DNA from: Bdellovibrionales bacterium
GTDB lineage: Bacteria; Bdellovibrionota; Bacteriovoracia; Bacteriovoracales; Bacteriovoracaceae
DNA: 7,978 bases
Reading direction: 5' to 3'
NCBI GenBank assembly: GCA_030633015.1
Contig: DAOVTR010000063.1
Location: 1-7,978, forward strand
Under the pieces are notes generated by a model. That model ran no database searches. It was not told the origin of the DNA and saw only the letters and a program-made list of their open reading frames with translations. The position numbers and the translations under genes were made by a program. Position 1 is the stretch's first letter, and the number at the start of each line of letters is the position of its first letter. This document shows positions 1 through 5,700 of this stretch, in pieces.

Positions 1-508
1 CAAAAATTATATTATTAAACATAATTTTTGTTTCAATACTAATTCCTTTTTTATTTTCAGCAATAATTGGATCCAAGCCTCTTGGGACCTCTCTAACTGA
101 GTCCATTATTTTTATAATATCTTCATAAGGTATTGATGAGGATGGTTTAAAAATTACCGACAGTTCATCTATGTGTTCTTTTTTAATTCTTTTTAGTATT
201 TGATGTAGCCCAATATAGTCATAATCTTCTTGTTTATCAATTGATCCAACTAGCGCCCCTTCAAGGCCTGTTTTTACATATATTCGATTAGACTTAATTT
301 CTAGAGTTAAATTTAAAGGAGGCTTTTCATCTTTTTTAAGTTCTTCATCAAATGTTTTAACTGCTGGTGCTTTTGTTTCTAGTTCAAAAATATCAAGGAA
401 TTGGGCTGACATTAAAAGAAAAAATATAAAAATAAAAACCGCATCTAATATTGGAATTAAATTTAACTTCGGCGTTGTTTTATCTGACTTTTTTATTCCT
501 TTAAGCAT
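1..508 (-). CDS. ExbD/TolR-family proton-channel subunit (C-terminus cut by window edge)
   Basis: The frame opens at an ATG at 508 and stays open to position 1, giving 169 residues. The C-terminus lies outside the window. The layout is that of ExbD/TolR: a short basic cytoplasmic N-terminus (residues 1-14), one membrane helix at about 16-38, and a periplasmic domain. The helix begins with the family signature LNLIPILDAVF, and D22 matches the conserved protonatable aspartate. These proteins form the proton-conducting core with ExbB and couple proton motive force to envelope work. The start lies 20 bases after the exbB stop, with an AAAAGG ribosome site just before it, so the two are surely cotranscribed. 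The last residues (TKIMFNNIIF) look like the end of the fold, so only a few residues are probably missing. Agl systems have two ExbD-like proteins; a second could follow outside the window. Confidence 0.9.
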   Translation of the reverse strand, partial: MLKGIKKSDKTTPKLNLIPILDAVFIFIFFLLMSAQFLDIFELETKAPAVKTFDEELKKDEKPPLNLTLEIKSNRIYVKTGLEGALVGSIDKQEDYDYIGLHQILKRIKKEHIDELSVIFKPSSSIPYEDIIKIMDSVREVPRGLDPIIAENKKGISIETKIMFNNIIF

Positions 509-528
509 GAATTATACCTTTTAAATCT

Positions 529-1314
529 TTATGCAGCGTTATTTTCACCATCTGATGGTGGTGGTTTTGGTAAACCTCCATGCTCAGAAGATTCTTCATC
601 CCATAATGTTTCTTCATCTGTGGTTATTTTTGTTCCTGGAGGTGGAGCAATACGGCTTCTTTTCGTTCCAAGAAGATCAATTAATTTTACAGAGTATTCT
701 TCAATTTCACTCATGATTTTATCAGATTTACTTGTTAAAATTGAGTGAATAACCATAATACTGATAGCAGAAATAAGTCCAAATGCAGTAGTGTTCATGG
801 CCTTAGAAATACCTAATGCCAGGAGTTTTGCCTTATCTGCGGGGTCAGCCGTAGCAACAGCTGAAAACGATTGAATCAGACCATAAATAGTACCGAGTAA
901 GCCAATCAATGTTGATACGTTGGCAATTAATCCTAGATATCCCATTCTTTTTTCTACAACTGGAGTAGCCTCTAATATGGAAGCCTCTATGGCATCTTGA
1001 ATCTGCTCTTTAGATTGATTTGCTCTTTTAAGACCACTTCTTAAAATATTGGGAAGTAGTGCTTTAGAACCAGAACAGGCCTGAATTGCTTTTTGTACTT
1101 CATTTAATAAAACGTGTTTTTTAATGATGTTCATTAAATTTCCACCATCGGTATCGCTGGAAAAAAGGCATTTAATTCTTTCTAGTGAAATTGCAACACC
1201 TACTGACCACATGATCAAAATGATCCACATGAAAATCCCACCTTCATCCATAAAAACTGCTAAGTCTTTGATGAAAGAAGATTGAGTTGCAATGTCTGTA
1301 ATTCCGCTTTCCAT
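529..1314 (-). CDS. ExbB/TolQ/MotA-family proton-channel protein
   Basis: This 261-residue inner-membrane protein has three predicted membrane segments, at about residues 26-46, 125-147 and 170-192, with a cytoplasmic loop between the first two. The family signature is clear: LIANVSTLIGLLGTIYGLIQSF at 129-150 and ISKAMNTTAFGLISAI at 169-184, including the conserved TT of the third helix. It would form a pentameric channel around the ExbD dimer and drive an envelope process with the proton gradient. The start is supported by a good TAGGAGC ribosome site at 1322-1328. An oddity is the tail after about residue 215. It is rich in proline and acidic residues (APPPG, DEETLWDEESSE, PKPPPSD) and is longer than is usual for ExbB or TolQ. 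The neighbouring barrel, TPR and VWA genes suggest an Agl/Glt-like role rather than TonB iron uptake. No TonB gene is visible. Confidence 0.93.
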   Translation of the reverse strand: MESGITDIATQSSFIKDLAVFMDEGGIFMWIILIMWSVGVAISLERIKCLFSSDTDGGNLMNIIKKHVLLNEVQKAIQACSGSKALLPNILRSGLKRANQSKEQIQDAIEASILEATPVVEKRMGYLGLIANVSTLIGLLGTIYGLIQSFSAVATADPADKAKLLALGISKAMNTTAFGLISAISIMVIHSILTSKSDKIMSEIEEYSVKLIDLLGTKRSRIAPPPGTKITTDEETLWDEESSEHGGLPKPPPSDGENNAA

Positions 1315-1321
1315 AATATAT

Positions 1322-1328
1322 GCTCCTA
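1322..1328 (-). promoter_or_regulatory. Ribosome binding site of the exbB-like gene
   Basis: The minus strand reads TAGGAGC here, 7 bases before the ATG at 1314. It is one of the strongest Shine-Dalgarno matches in the window and fixes that start. Confidence 0.75.
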
Positions 1329-1334
1329 AACTTT

Positions 1335-1353
1335 ATGCACAATACCTGTGCAT
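1335..1353. repeat. Perfect 6-base inverted repeat in the exbB leader
   Basis: ATGCAC at 1335-1340 and GTGCAT at 1348-1353 are perfect complements around a 7-base centre. The repeat sits about 20 to 40 bases upstream of the exbB start codon. Its position would suit an operator or a small hairpin controlling exbB/exbD. It is short, and no bound regulator can be named. Confidence 0.4.
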
Positions 1354-1447
1354 TAATTAGTTACTCGAAAACTTAATCGGTTTGATAATGTAAGAGCTTA
1401 GAAATATTTGAGTTATTTTAAAAAAATAGCCAGGAATACTAAGCTAA

Positions 1448-1462
1448 ACCAGTCGGGTATGA
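1448..1462. repeat. Copy 1 of a shared spacer motif, ACCAG(T)CGGGTATGA
   Basis: The plus strand reads ACCAGTCGGGTATGA. The same word without the T occurs at 5164-5177. Both lie in non-coding spacers that follow a small-protein gene. This copy has no CGGGTAT-complementary partner nearby, unlike the other copy, which is one arm of a helix. It is either a remnant of the structured element found at 5122-5274 or an independent binding site. Confidence 0.4.
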
Positions 1463-1482
1463 CGATATTTTAGATAGTTATC

Positions 1483-1752
1483 TTACATTAAGGAAAAAAT
1501 ATCATTTAGGCACTCTTTATCAAAGTCATTTCTTTGAAATAATCCCCGATCAAATTCCTTTATCTTTCTTTTCTGTATAGATAAATCTCCTGGAGCAATC
1601 AGGCTACCTTTGATATCTAAATTACCTAAGTCAAAATATTCATATTTTTTATACTGATAATTAATTTTAGGTTTATTTTTTACTTTATCTTGAGCCGTTG
1701 CTACAAACGATAATAAAAAAATTATAACCAAAATTACTAATCTATATTTCAT
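1483..1752 (-). CDS. Small secreted protein, paralogue of the gene at 5446-5700
   Basis: This is an 89-residue protein with a signal peptide (MKYRLVILVIIFLLSFVATA, cleavage likely before Q21), so it is probably periplasmic. I do not recognise a named family. I chose the ATG at 1752 over an upstream in-frame ATG at 1800 because it begins the signal peptide, matches the start of the paralogue, and has an AGGAGA ribosome site. The upstream start would put 16 non-signal residues inside the previous gene. Residues 41-89 match residues 36-84 of the paralogue at 28 of 49 positions. The core is DLGNLDIKGSLIAPGDLSI, then R62, F67-D68, DFD at 76-78 and a single cysteine, C81. It starts 2 bases after the stop of the TPR gene, so translation is probably coupled. 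A role as partner of the TPR protein is inferred from the duplicated pairing. Confidence 0.8.
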   Translation of the reverse strand: MKYRLVILVIIFLLSFVATAQDKVKNKPKINYQYKKYEYFDLGNLDIKGSLIAPGDLSIQKRKIKEFDRGLFQRNDFDKECLNDIFSLM

Positions 1753-1754
1753 TA

Positions 1755-3287
1755 TTATCTCCTGCGGTTTCTTTTCAAAATTGCATTGACTGATTTGCAT
1801 TTGGATTTAAGACCAAAGGAGTATTCTCCTATTTCATCTGCCCAGAATGATCCATTAAAATCCCAAAAATCCTGGTCAACTGAAATATCAATGTTATCTA
1901 TACTACCTCGGCTTCTTGTTGAGGTTAATTTTTTATCTTGATAGAGTAGGTGTCTTTGTTTTGACATAATATCTAATTTTAAATTAAACATATCATAAGA
2001 GTAACGGTGTATATCATTGATAAAATTAAATATATAAAATTTTATAAAATTATTAAGGCGAACTGATCTTTTATTAATGATTTTGTTTACGTTGAGTTTT
2101 AAATCTTTTTTAAGTTTTGAATTGTTAAATTTTGCAATCTCTTTAAACTCTTGTTTGGCCTTGGAAATATTAAAATAATCTAAACTAAATTTTATTTTCT
2201 TTCTGATTTGCGTAGATAGACTTCTTATATAGAGATTTTTATATTCAATACTATCTTTAGGAGCTATTACCATTTTAATAAAGTAATCATCAGATTGCTT
2301 ATGTTTGTTTAAAAGTATTTTAAGCTCATCAGTGGCGGGCTTAAAAACATTATAAAATTGATGAACAACGTTGAGAGCATCTCCATAGAGACACATGTTA
2401 TAGTAACTCATGGCCGTTAGTACTTCCCCTTCTGGTGAAAAATAGCTTGAAAGAAGTGGTGATTTATATGTGACGAGAAGACCTAGTGCTCTATTGTATT
2501 CTTTAAGATGGTAGTGAGACCATGCTTTTTCCAATAGGAGGTATGGCCACATGTATGATTTTTTAGGTATATCATTATATTTTTTTAAGGCATGTTTGTA
2601 CTGTTTCATTTTATATACAATTCTTGCAATATGAATATGACAACTCTCTTTAATGATTGCAAAATATCTTTTTTGTTTTACATGTGTTGAATCTTCCTCT
2701 TCATTTTTTGCAATCTTTTGACAAGTATTATAATTATTATAAGCTCGTTGGTGATTTCCTATAAGATTATCAATTGTTCCCATTGTCATTCTTGCTTCGG
2801 GAGCAAATCTATTTGAGTTAGGTATCTTTTCTAAAATGTTATAAGCTCGCTCGAATTTTTTTGCCTTAAATAGTTTTAGTCCCAGTGCCAGAGAAATACT
2901 TGGGATTTCTCTCTGCTTTTTAGTGAAAATTGAAAGTTGATTAAGAGAGTCTACTCCAGTCTTTAAAAGTAGTTTATCAATCAAAAATGTTATTTTATTA
3001 TCTAATTCTGGATCTGTTTTTAAATATTTAATTGCAAAATATAAAGATGAAAAATAAAGCTTATCTTTATAGAGTTGAAATACAAGCAGTCGGTATTTTT
3101 TTTGATTACTTAATTTCTTATGGTTATATAGTCTTTCTACTTTGGATAAAACTTTTTTTGCTATTTTCTTTTTTACCTTGTGTACATTTGTTTTCTTAGT
3201 ACTATTTTTAATCAGTTCACTACCATAGGTTATTGGAAGCAGGGTGGTGAGACAAAAAGTAAATAGTATTAATATTTTTTTTTTCAT
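1755..3287 (-). CDS. Secreted TPR-repeat protein of a possible gliding/envelope machine (copy 2)
   Basis: This 510-residue protein has a basic N-terminus and a hydrophobic signal segment (residues 4-22, cleavage likely after TYG). C12 is not in a convincing lipobox, so I read it as periplasmic and soluble. Helical TPR-like repeats run from about 130 to 315, for example around 164-195, 215-240, 247-272 and 286-315. A highly conserved block (YMWPYLLLEKAW, YNRALGLLVTYKSPLL) spans 245-280. After a basic, Lys-rich helical stretch comes a C-terminal block with INDIHR at 423-428 and FWADEIGEYSFGLKSKC at 481-497. The four mature cysteines, 189, 216, 299 and 497, all recur in the 488-residue paralogue. 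The start is fixed by AGGAAGG 4 bases upstream, overlapping the barrel stop. It resembles the TPR components of Agl/Glt gliding clusters (GltC- or GltE-like), but I cannot assign one. Confidence 0.85.
   Translation of the reverse strand: MKKKILILFTFCLTTLLPITYGSELIKNSTKKTNVHKVKKKIAKKVLSKVERLYNHKKLSNQKKYRLLVFQLYKDKLYFSSLYFAIKYLKTDPELDNKITFLIDKLLLKTGVDSLNQLSIFTKKQREIPSISLALGLKLFKAKKFERAYNILEKIPNSNRFAPEARMTMGTIDNLIGNHQRAYNNYNTCQKIAKNEEEDSTHVKQKRYFAIIKESCHIHIARIVYKMKQYKHALKKYNDIPKKSYMWPYLLLEKAWSHYHLKEYNRALGLLVTYKSPLLSSYFSPEGEVLTAMSYYNMCLYGDALNVVHQFYNVFKPATDELKILLNKHKQSDDYFIKMVIAPKDSIEYKNLYIRSLSTQIRKKIKFSLDYFNISKAKQEFKEIAKFNNSKLKKDLKLNVNKIINKRSVRLNNFIKFYIFNFINDIHRYSYDMFNLKLDIMSKQRHLLYQDKKLTSTRSRGSIDNIDISVDQDFWDFNGSFWADEIGEYSFGLKSKCKSVNAILKRNRRR
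1758..1763 (-). promoter_or_regulatory. Ribosome site of the 89-aa gene inside the TPR coding end
   Basis: AGGAGA on the minus strand lies in the final arginine codons of the 510-residue protein (RRR, then TAA), 5 bases before the ATG at 1752. It decides the start of the small gene and ties its translation to that of the TPR gene. Confidence 0.7.
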
Positions 3288-3296
3288 ATGGCCTTC

Positions 3297-4001
3297 CTAA
3301 AAAGAAAAACCCAAGGAAAACATGGTATCTAAATTATTTCTTAAACTTTTTCCTTCTGATTTATAAGGTCCATATGCAGAATAATACCAACTAACAACAC
3401 CAAGTCCTACATGCCAGTGAGTAGTAATATGAAGTCTTATGACTGTATTTAAATTTACTCCGAGGAGAGTTTCTTCATTGTAGACAATTGGAGCAGACGT
3501 AACATCAATCTTATCTCTGTTAGTTTCAGCAACAATCTCTCCTAGTCCTAGTCCAAAGGACCAATCAAAATAGAAAATCTTATTAAAGGTATTAATTTTC
3601 CCATAAAATGGGGACCAAACAAGGTTGGCCCCATAAGTGTTTTCAATTCTTATAATAAAAGGAATACTACCATTTAAATGTTTAATAGTTTCTATTGTTG
3701 AATTATTGGTATTTGAATAGATGGTATAAAAAAGTTCAACGGCCAGTACTTCGTTAAAATAAAAACCCGTTTTAAATTTAACTCCTTCAGTAGATTGAAA
3801 GGGAGAGGTCATGCCAATGAGATAGCCAACATCTCCGTATATGGTGTGCTTCTTTTTATATAATTTATTTTGAAGCACATATACGGATTTGTCAGGGTCA
3901 AGCCATAAGAAATTGTATAGATCCTTCTCTTCGGCCAGCAAGGGTCTGGTCGTTAAAAAAAATATAACTAGCGCAAATATTATTAAGTAGTATCTTTTCA
4001 T
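3297..4001 (-). CDS. Outer-membrane beta-barrel protein (OMP_myx_plus-like)
   Basis: This 234-residue protein has a signal peptide (residues 1-23, cleavage likely after LLA). The mature part is rich in alternating aromatic and polar residues, as in transmembrane beta-strands. It ends in FSLGFSF with a terminal phenylalanine, the usual outer-membrane assembly signal. The N-terminal WLDPDKSVYVLQNKLYKK (33-50) and the later NLVWSPFYGK with IFYFDWSFGLGLG (126-154) match my memory of the outer-membrane barrel domain found in myxobacteria and Bdellovibrio (TIGR04565 type). The barrels GltA and GltB of Myxococcus are of about this size and occur beside TPR genes, so an Agl/Glt-like outer-membrane role is plausible but inferred. 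The gene starts 6 bases after the VWA stop. The best ribosome site (GAGG) is about 14 bases from the ATG, which suggests dependence on coupling. Confidence 0.85.
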   Translation of the reverse strand: MKRYYLIIFALVIFFLTTRPLLAEEKDLYNFLWLDPDKSVYVLQNKLYKKKHTIYGDVGYLIGMTSPFQSTEGVKFKTGFYFNEVLAVELFYTIYSNTNNSTIETIKHLNGSIPFIIRIENTYGANLVWSPFYGKINTFNKIFYFDWSFGLGLGEIVAETNRDKIDVTSAPIVYNEETLLGVNLNTVIRLHITTHWHVGLGVVSWYYSAYGPYKSEGKSLRNNLDTMFSLGFSF

Positions 4002-4007
4002 ATAAGC

Positions 4008-5108
4008 TTATTGTACCTCTACTTGATACTCTATTTCAATAGTTGCGTTGATCGCAGGCAAAGAATCTTCATCAAATTTAACAACATTTGAAGTTGTATT
4101 AAAGATCCAACCATCAATTTGTTCAACTCCATTAACTGAAACAGTTACATCTTGAATTTCAAATGGAATTTGAGAAAGAGCAAAACTATCTGTTAGATCG
4201 ACAATTGTTCCACCCATATCTTGAAGAATTCCATAGAAATCATCTTTGATATCTGCAACTAATCCAGAAGTTTGTTCTGAAGCTTGCATATATCTTTTTC
4301 CTACGTATTTATCATAAACAATATGCTCACTTAGGTTGGTATTTACAATACTGTAAAGCTTTACAAGACCTGGATTGTCTTTGTGCGCCTGAAATTTAGT
4401 AACAAATTCAGGTACAGTAAGTTCTGATTGGTCCTCCTCATCACTGATCATAACTACAATTAAAAAAGCATCTCTTCTTAAGAAGTTTTCAGCATGCATA
4501 TTTAAAAATGCATCACCAGTTTTAAGACCAGTCTCTCTCCAGTAACCGTTGGTTCCTACTTGAATAAAATTTGCAAAATCAGAGATAAATTGTGCTTCAT
4601 CTTCTTTTGCCTTAATTGATGTTAGGCTGTCAGCAGGATTGATCATAACTCCATTTAGTCCATCTCTTCCGTCTGTTGTAGTAATTGCCATTTTAAAATC
4701 AACGTCTTTTGAAATAAAATCTCTAATAAAGACATCAAAATTATAAGCAAGTGCTGCTTGCTCGTCACCCATAGAACCAGAGTTGTCAATCACCCAAAGT
4801 ATGTCGACTTTATTCGATTGAGTCGCATTTTGAATGAAGGAGTCAGAAATCGTCTCAAAAACAATTGCAGGATCAGAATCATTGTCATCATCAGAACCTC
4901 CATCATTACTATCTGAGTCCTCAGTTTCAGATAATTTGTCTTCAGGAATAATTTGTCCATCGATTGGTACATCGTCAAATCCTTCCGGAACAGCCACTCC
5001 AGCAAGAAATTCTTTTTCAAAGAATTCCTGTTCATTACAAGAAAATAAAAGAGTGATGCTCAAAAGAAGAATCATTTTCAGAAAAAATGATAATTTTTGA
5101 ATTTTCAT
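4008..5108 (-). CDS. VWA-domain lipoprotein
   Basis: I start this 366-residue protein at the ATG at 5108. It opens a lipoprotein signal peptide ending LLFSC (lipid-acceptor C24), whereas an in-frame ATG at 5222 would add 38 residues that do not look like a signal. Residues 62-79 form an Asp/Ser-rich linker (EDSDSNDGGSDDDNDSD). A von Willebrand A domain follows from about 100 to 300. It has an intact metal-binding site: DNSGS at 108-112, the TTT at 143-145 and SDEED at 222-226. The C-terminal segment (about 308-366, with IPFEIQDVTVSVNG and GWIFNTTSNVVKF) looks like a small beta-domain often seen after VWA domains in such lipoproteins. The protein probably binds a partner or ligand at the outer membrane. 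The barrel gene begins 6 bases later, so the two are cotranscribed. The ribosome site (GGGTG) is weak and lies next to the stem of a candidate leader RNA. Confidence 0.88.
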   Translation of the reverse strand: MKIQKLSFFLKMILLLSITLLFSCNEQEFFEKEFLAGVAVPEGFDDVPIDGQIIPEDKLSETEDSDSNDGGSDDDNDSDPAIVFETISDSFIQNATQSNKVDILWVIDNSGSMGDEQAALAYNFDVFIRDFISKDVDFKMAITTTDGRDGLNGVMINPADSLTSIKAKEDEAQFISDFANFIQVGTNGYWRETGLKTGDAFLNMHAENFLRRDAFLIVVMISDEEDQSELTVPEFVTKFQAHKDNPGLVKLYSIVNTNLSEHIVYDKYVGKRYMQASEQTSGLVADIKDDFYGILQDMGGTIVDLTDSFALSQIPFEIQDVTVSVNGVEQIDGWIFNTTSNVVKFDEDSLPAINATIEIEYQVEVQ

Positions 5109-5121
5109 GAAACACCCAACT

Positions 5122-5274
5122 ATAAAGCTAAAACTGGTATTATCGTTTTCCCCTGTTAATTTTACCAGCGGGTATGAAACTTGATTTTCTATACGGATTA
5201 GAAGATAGATAATTTTGAACAACCGTACTTTTAATCGAGAAATTCATAGTTATACCCGATAAACTTAGCTTTAC
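5122..5274 (-). ncRNA. Candidate structured leader RNA (three-way junction) before the VWA gene
   Basis: Read as minus-strand RNA, complementary segments nest into one fold. The closing stem pairs 5274-5264 with 5122-5132 (9 Watson-Crick pairs, TAAAGCTAA with TTAGCTTTA, plus a G-U at each end). Inside it, 5258-5252 (CGGGTAT) pairs with 5169-5175. That helix continues, with bulges and one mismatch, through 5251-5238 paired with 5178-5190. Its tip can pair 5228-5223 with 5191-5196 (TACGG with CCGTA). A second arm, 5168-5163 with 5134-5139 (CTGGTA/TACCAG), abuts the first with no gap, allowing coaxial stacking. The closing stem ends 13 bases before the ATG and just before the GGGTG ribosome site, as in cis-regulatory leaders. 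It matches no riboswitch class I know. I found the pairing by eye; no folding energy was computed, and AT-rich DNA gives chance helices. Confidence 0.45.
5164..5177. repeat. Copy 2 of the shared spacer motif, ACCAGCGGGTATGA
   Basis: The plus strand reads ACCAGCGGGTATGA, differing from the word at 1448-1462 only by one missing T. On the minus strand it spans the junction of the two arms of the candidate leader RNA (CATACCCG followed by CTGGT). Confidence 0.4.
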
Positions 5275-5285
5275 GGTTAATTTGA

Positions 5286-5339
5286 TTTTGTATGCGCTTA
5301 CATTCATTTGGAACAGACGTACAACAACAAAATACAAAA
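5286..5339 (-). repeat. 8-base inverted repeat upstream of the structured leader
   Basis: TTTTGTAT at 5286-5293 and ATACAAAA at 5332-5339 are perfect complements separated by 38 bases. In the RNA this would be a separate stem 5' of the three-way junction. The arms are AT-rich, so chance is a real alternative. With the promoter at 5360-5388 and the leader at 5122-5274, this accounts for most of the 337-base gene-free stretch at 5109-5445, in which I see no protein-coding signal. Confidence 0.3.
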
Positions 5340-5359
5340 AATTCATACTGTTATATATT

Positions 5360-5388
5360 ATAATAACGCCTATTGTCATGTTTTACAA
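5360..5388 (-). promoter_or_regulatory. Candidate sigma-70-type promoter for the VWA-barrel-TPR-small gene operon
   Basis: On the minus strand TTGTAA (5388-5383) is followed after 17 bases by TATTAT (5365-5360), with TATAAT overlapping three bases later. The match is 4 of 6 and 5 of 6 to the consensus boxes with ideal spacing. Transcription from here would give a leader of about 240 bases before the VWA start, carrying the candidate RNA fold. AT-rich sequence yields false promoters, so this is moderate evidence. Confidence 0.45.
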
Positions 5389-5445
5389 ACAATTTCCTGT
5401 TTTTTCTGAGCATTGCCTTAAATTTCAGTGAATTAGGTGGATGTA

Positions 5446-5700
5446 TTAGCGTAGGTTTTCAATATCTTCTTTGCATTCGCGATCAAAATCAGGCATTTCG
5501 AGTAGGTTTTGATCAAACTTTTTTCTTCTTCTTTGTTTAATGGAAATGTCTCCGGGAGCAATTACTGATCCTTTGATTTCAAGATTTCCAAGATCTATTA
5601 CCTCTTTTGATTTATATTTAAAAATAACTTTTCTTTTCGCAATGACTATACTGGAAACAAAAAATAGTAATAAAATTATAAAAATATTTTTTACTTTCAT
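5446..5700 (-). CDS. Small secreted protein, paralogue of the gene at 1483-1752
   Basis: This 84-residue protein begins with a signal peptide (hydrophobic residues 6-20, cleavage likely after VIA) and is probably periplasmic. I do not recognise a named family. Its mature part is only about 63 residues, very basic in the middle (KQRRRKK at 55-61). It carries the conserved core DLGNLEIKGSVIAPGDISI (36-54), then FD, DFD and a single cysteine, C76. The core, including the spacing to the cysteine, is shared without gaps with the 89-residue protein. Its ATG overlaps the TPR stop by one base (TAATG), so translation is probably reinitiated. The fixed pairing with a TPR gene in both modules suggests the two proteins bind each other or act in the same complex. 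Confidence 0.8.
   Translation of the reverse strand: MKVKNIFIILLLFFVSSIVIAKRKVIFKYKSKEVIDLGNLEIKGSVIAPGDISIKQRRRKKFDQNLLEMPDFDRECKEDIENLR

Noticed and set aside
531..716. 61-residue open frame on the plus strand
   Set aside because: It is a shadow of the exbB tail on the other strand, with no family resemblance.
1421..1446. Possible terminator on the minus strand (TAGC/GCTA stem followed by seven T) after the 89-aa gene
   Set aside because: The stem is only 4 pairs with a 12-base loop. A competing 7-base pairing (CTAAGCT/AGCTTAG at 1439-1445 and 1395-1401) overlaps it. Too weak to call.
4834..5100. 88-residue open frame on the plus strand
   Set aside because: It lies antisense to the Asp/Ser-rich and signal region of the VWA gene. 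Its Ser-rich composition is the complement of those codons, and there is no independent coding signal.
5109..5222. Upstream in-frame start of the VWA gene at 5222
   Set aside because: It would place 38 residues ahead of a clear lipoprotein signal peptide and would translate through the structured leader. The ATG at 5108 gives the lipobox at residue 24.
5221..5278. AACCGTA/TACGGTT inverted repeat read as an operator
   Set aside because: The arms are 44 bases apart and each overlaps a helix of the candidate RNA fold. It is better treated as an alternative RNA pairing within that finding.
5140..5379. Open frame of 79 residues on the minus strand in the spacer before the VWA gene
   Set aside because: It has no ribosome site and no recognisable domain, and it overlaps both the candidate leader fold and the upstream extension of the VWA frame. 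It looks like chance.
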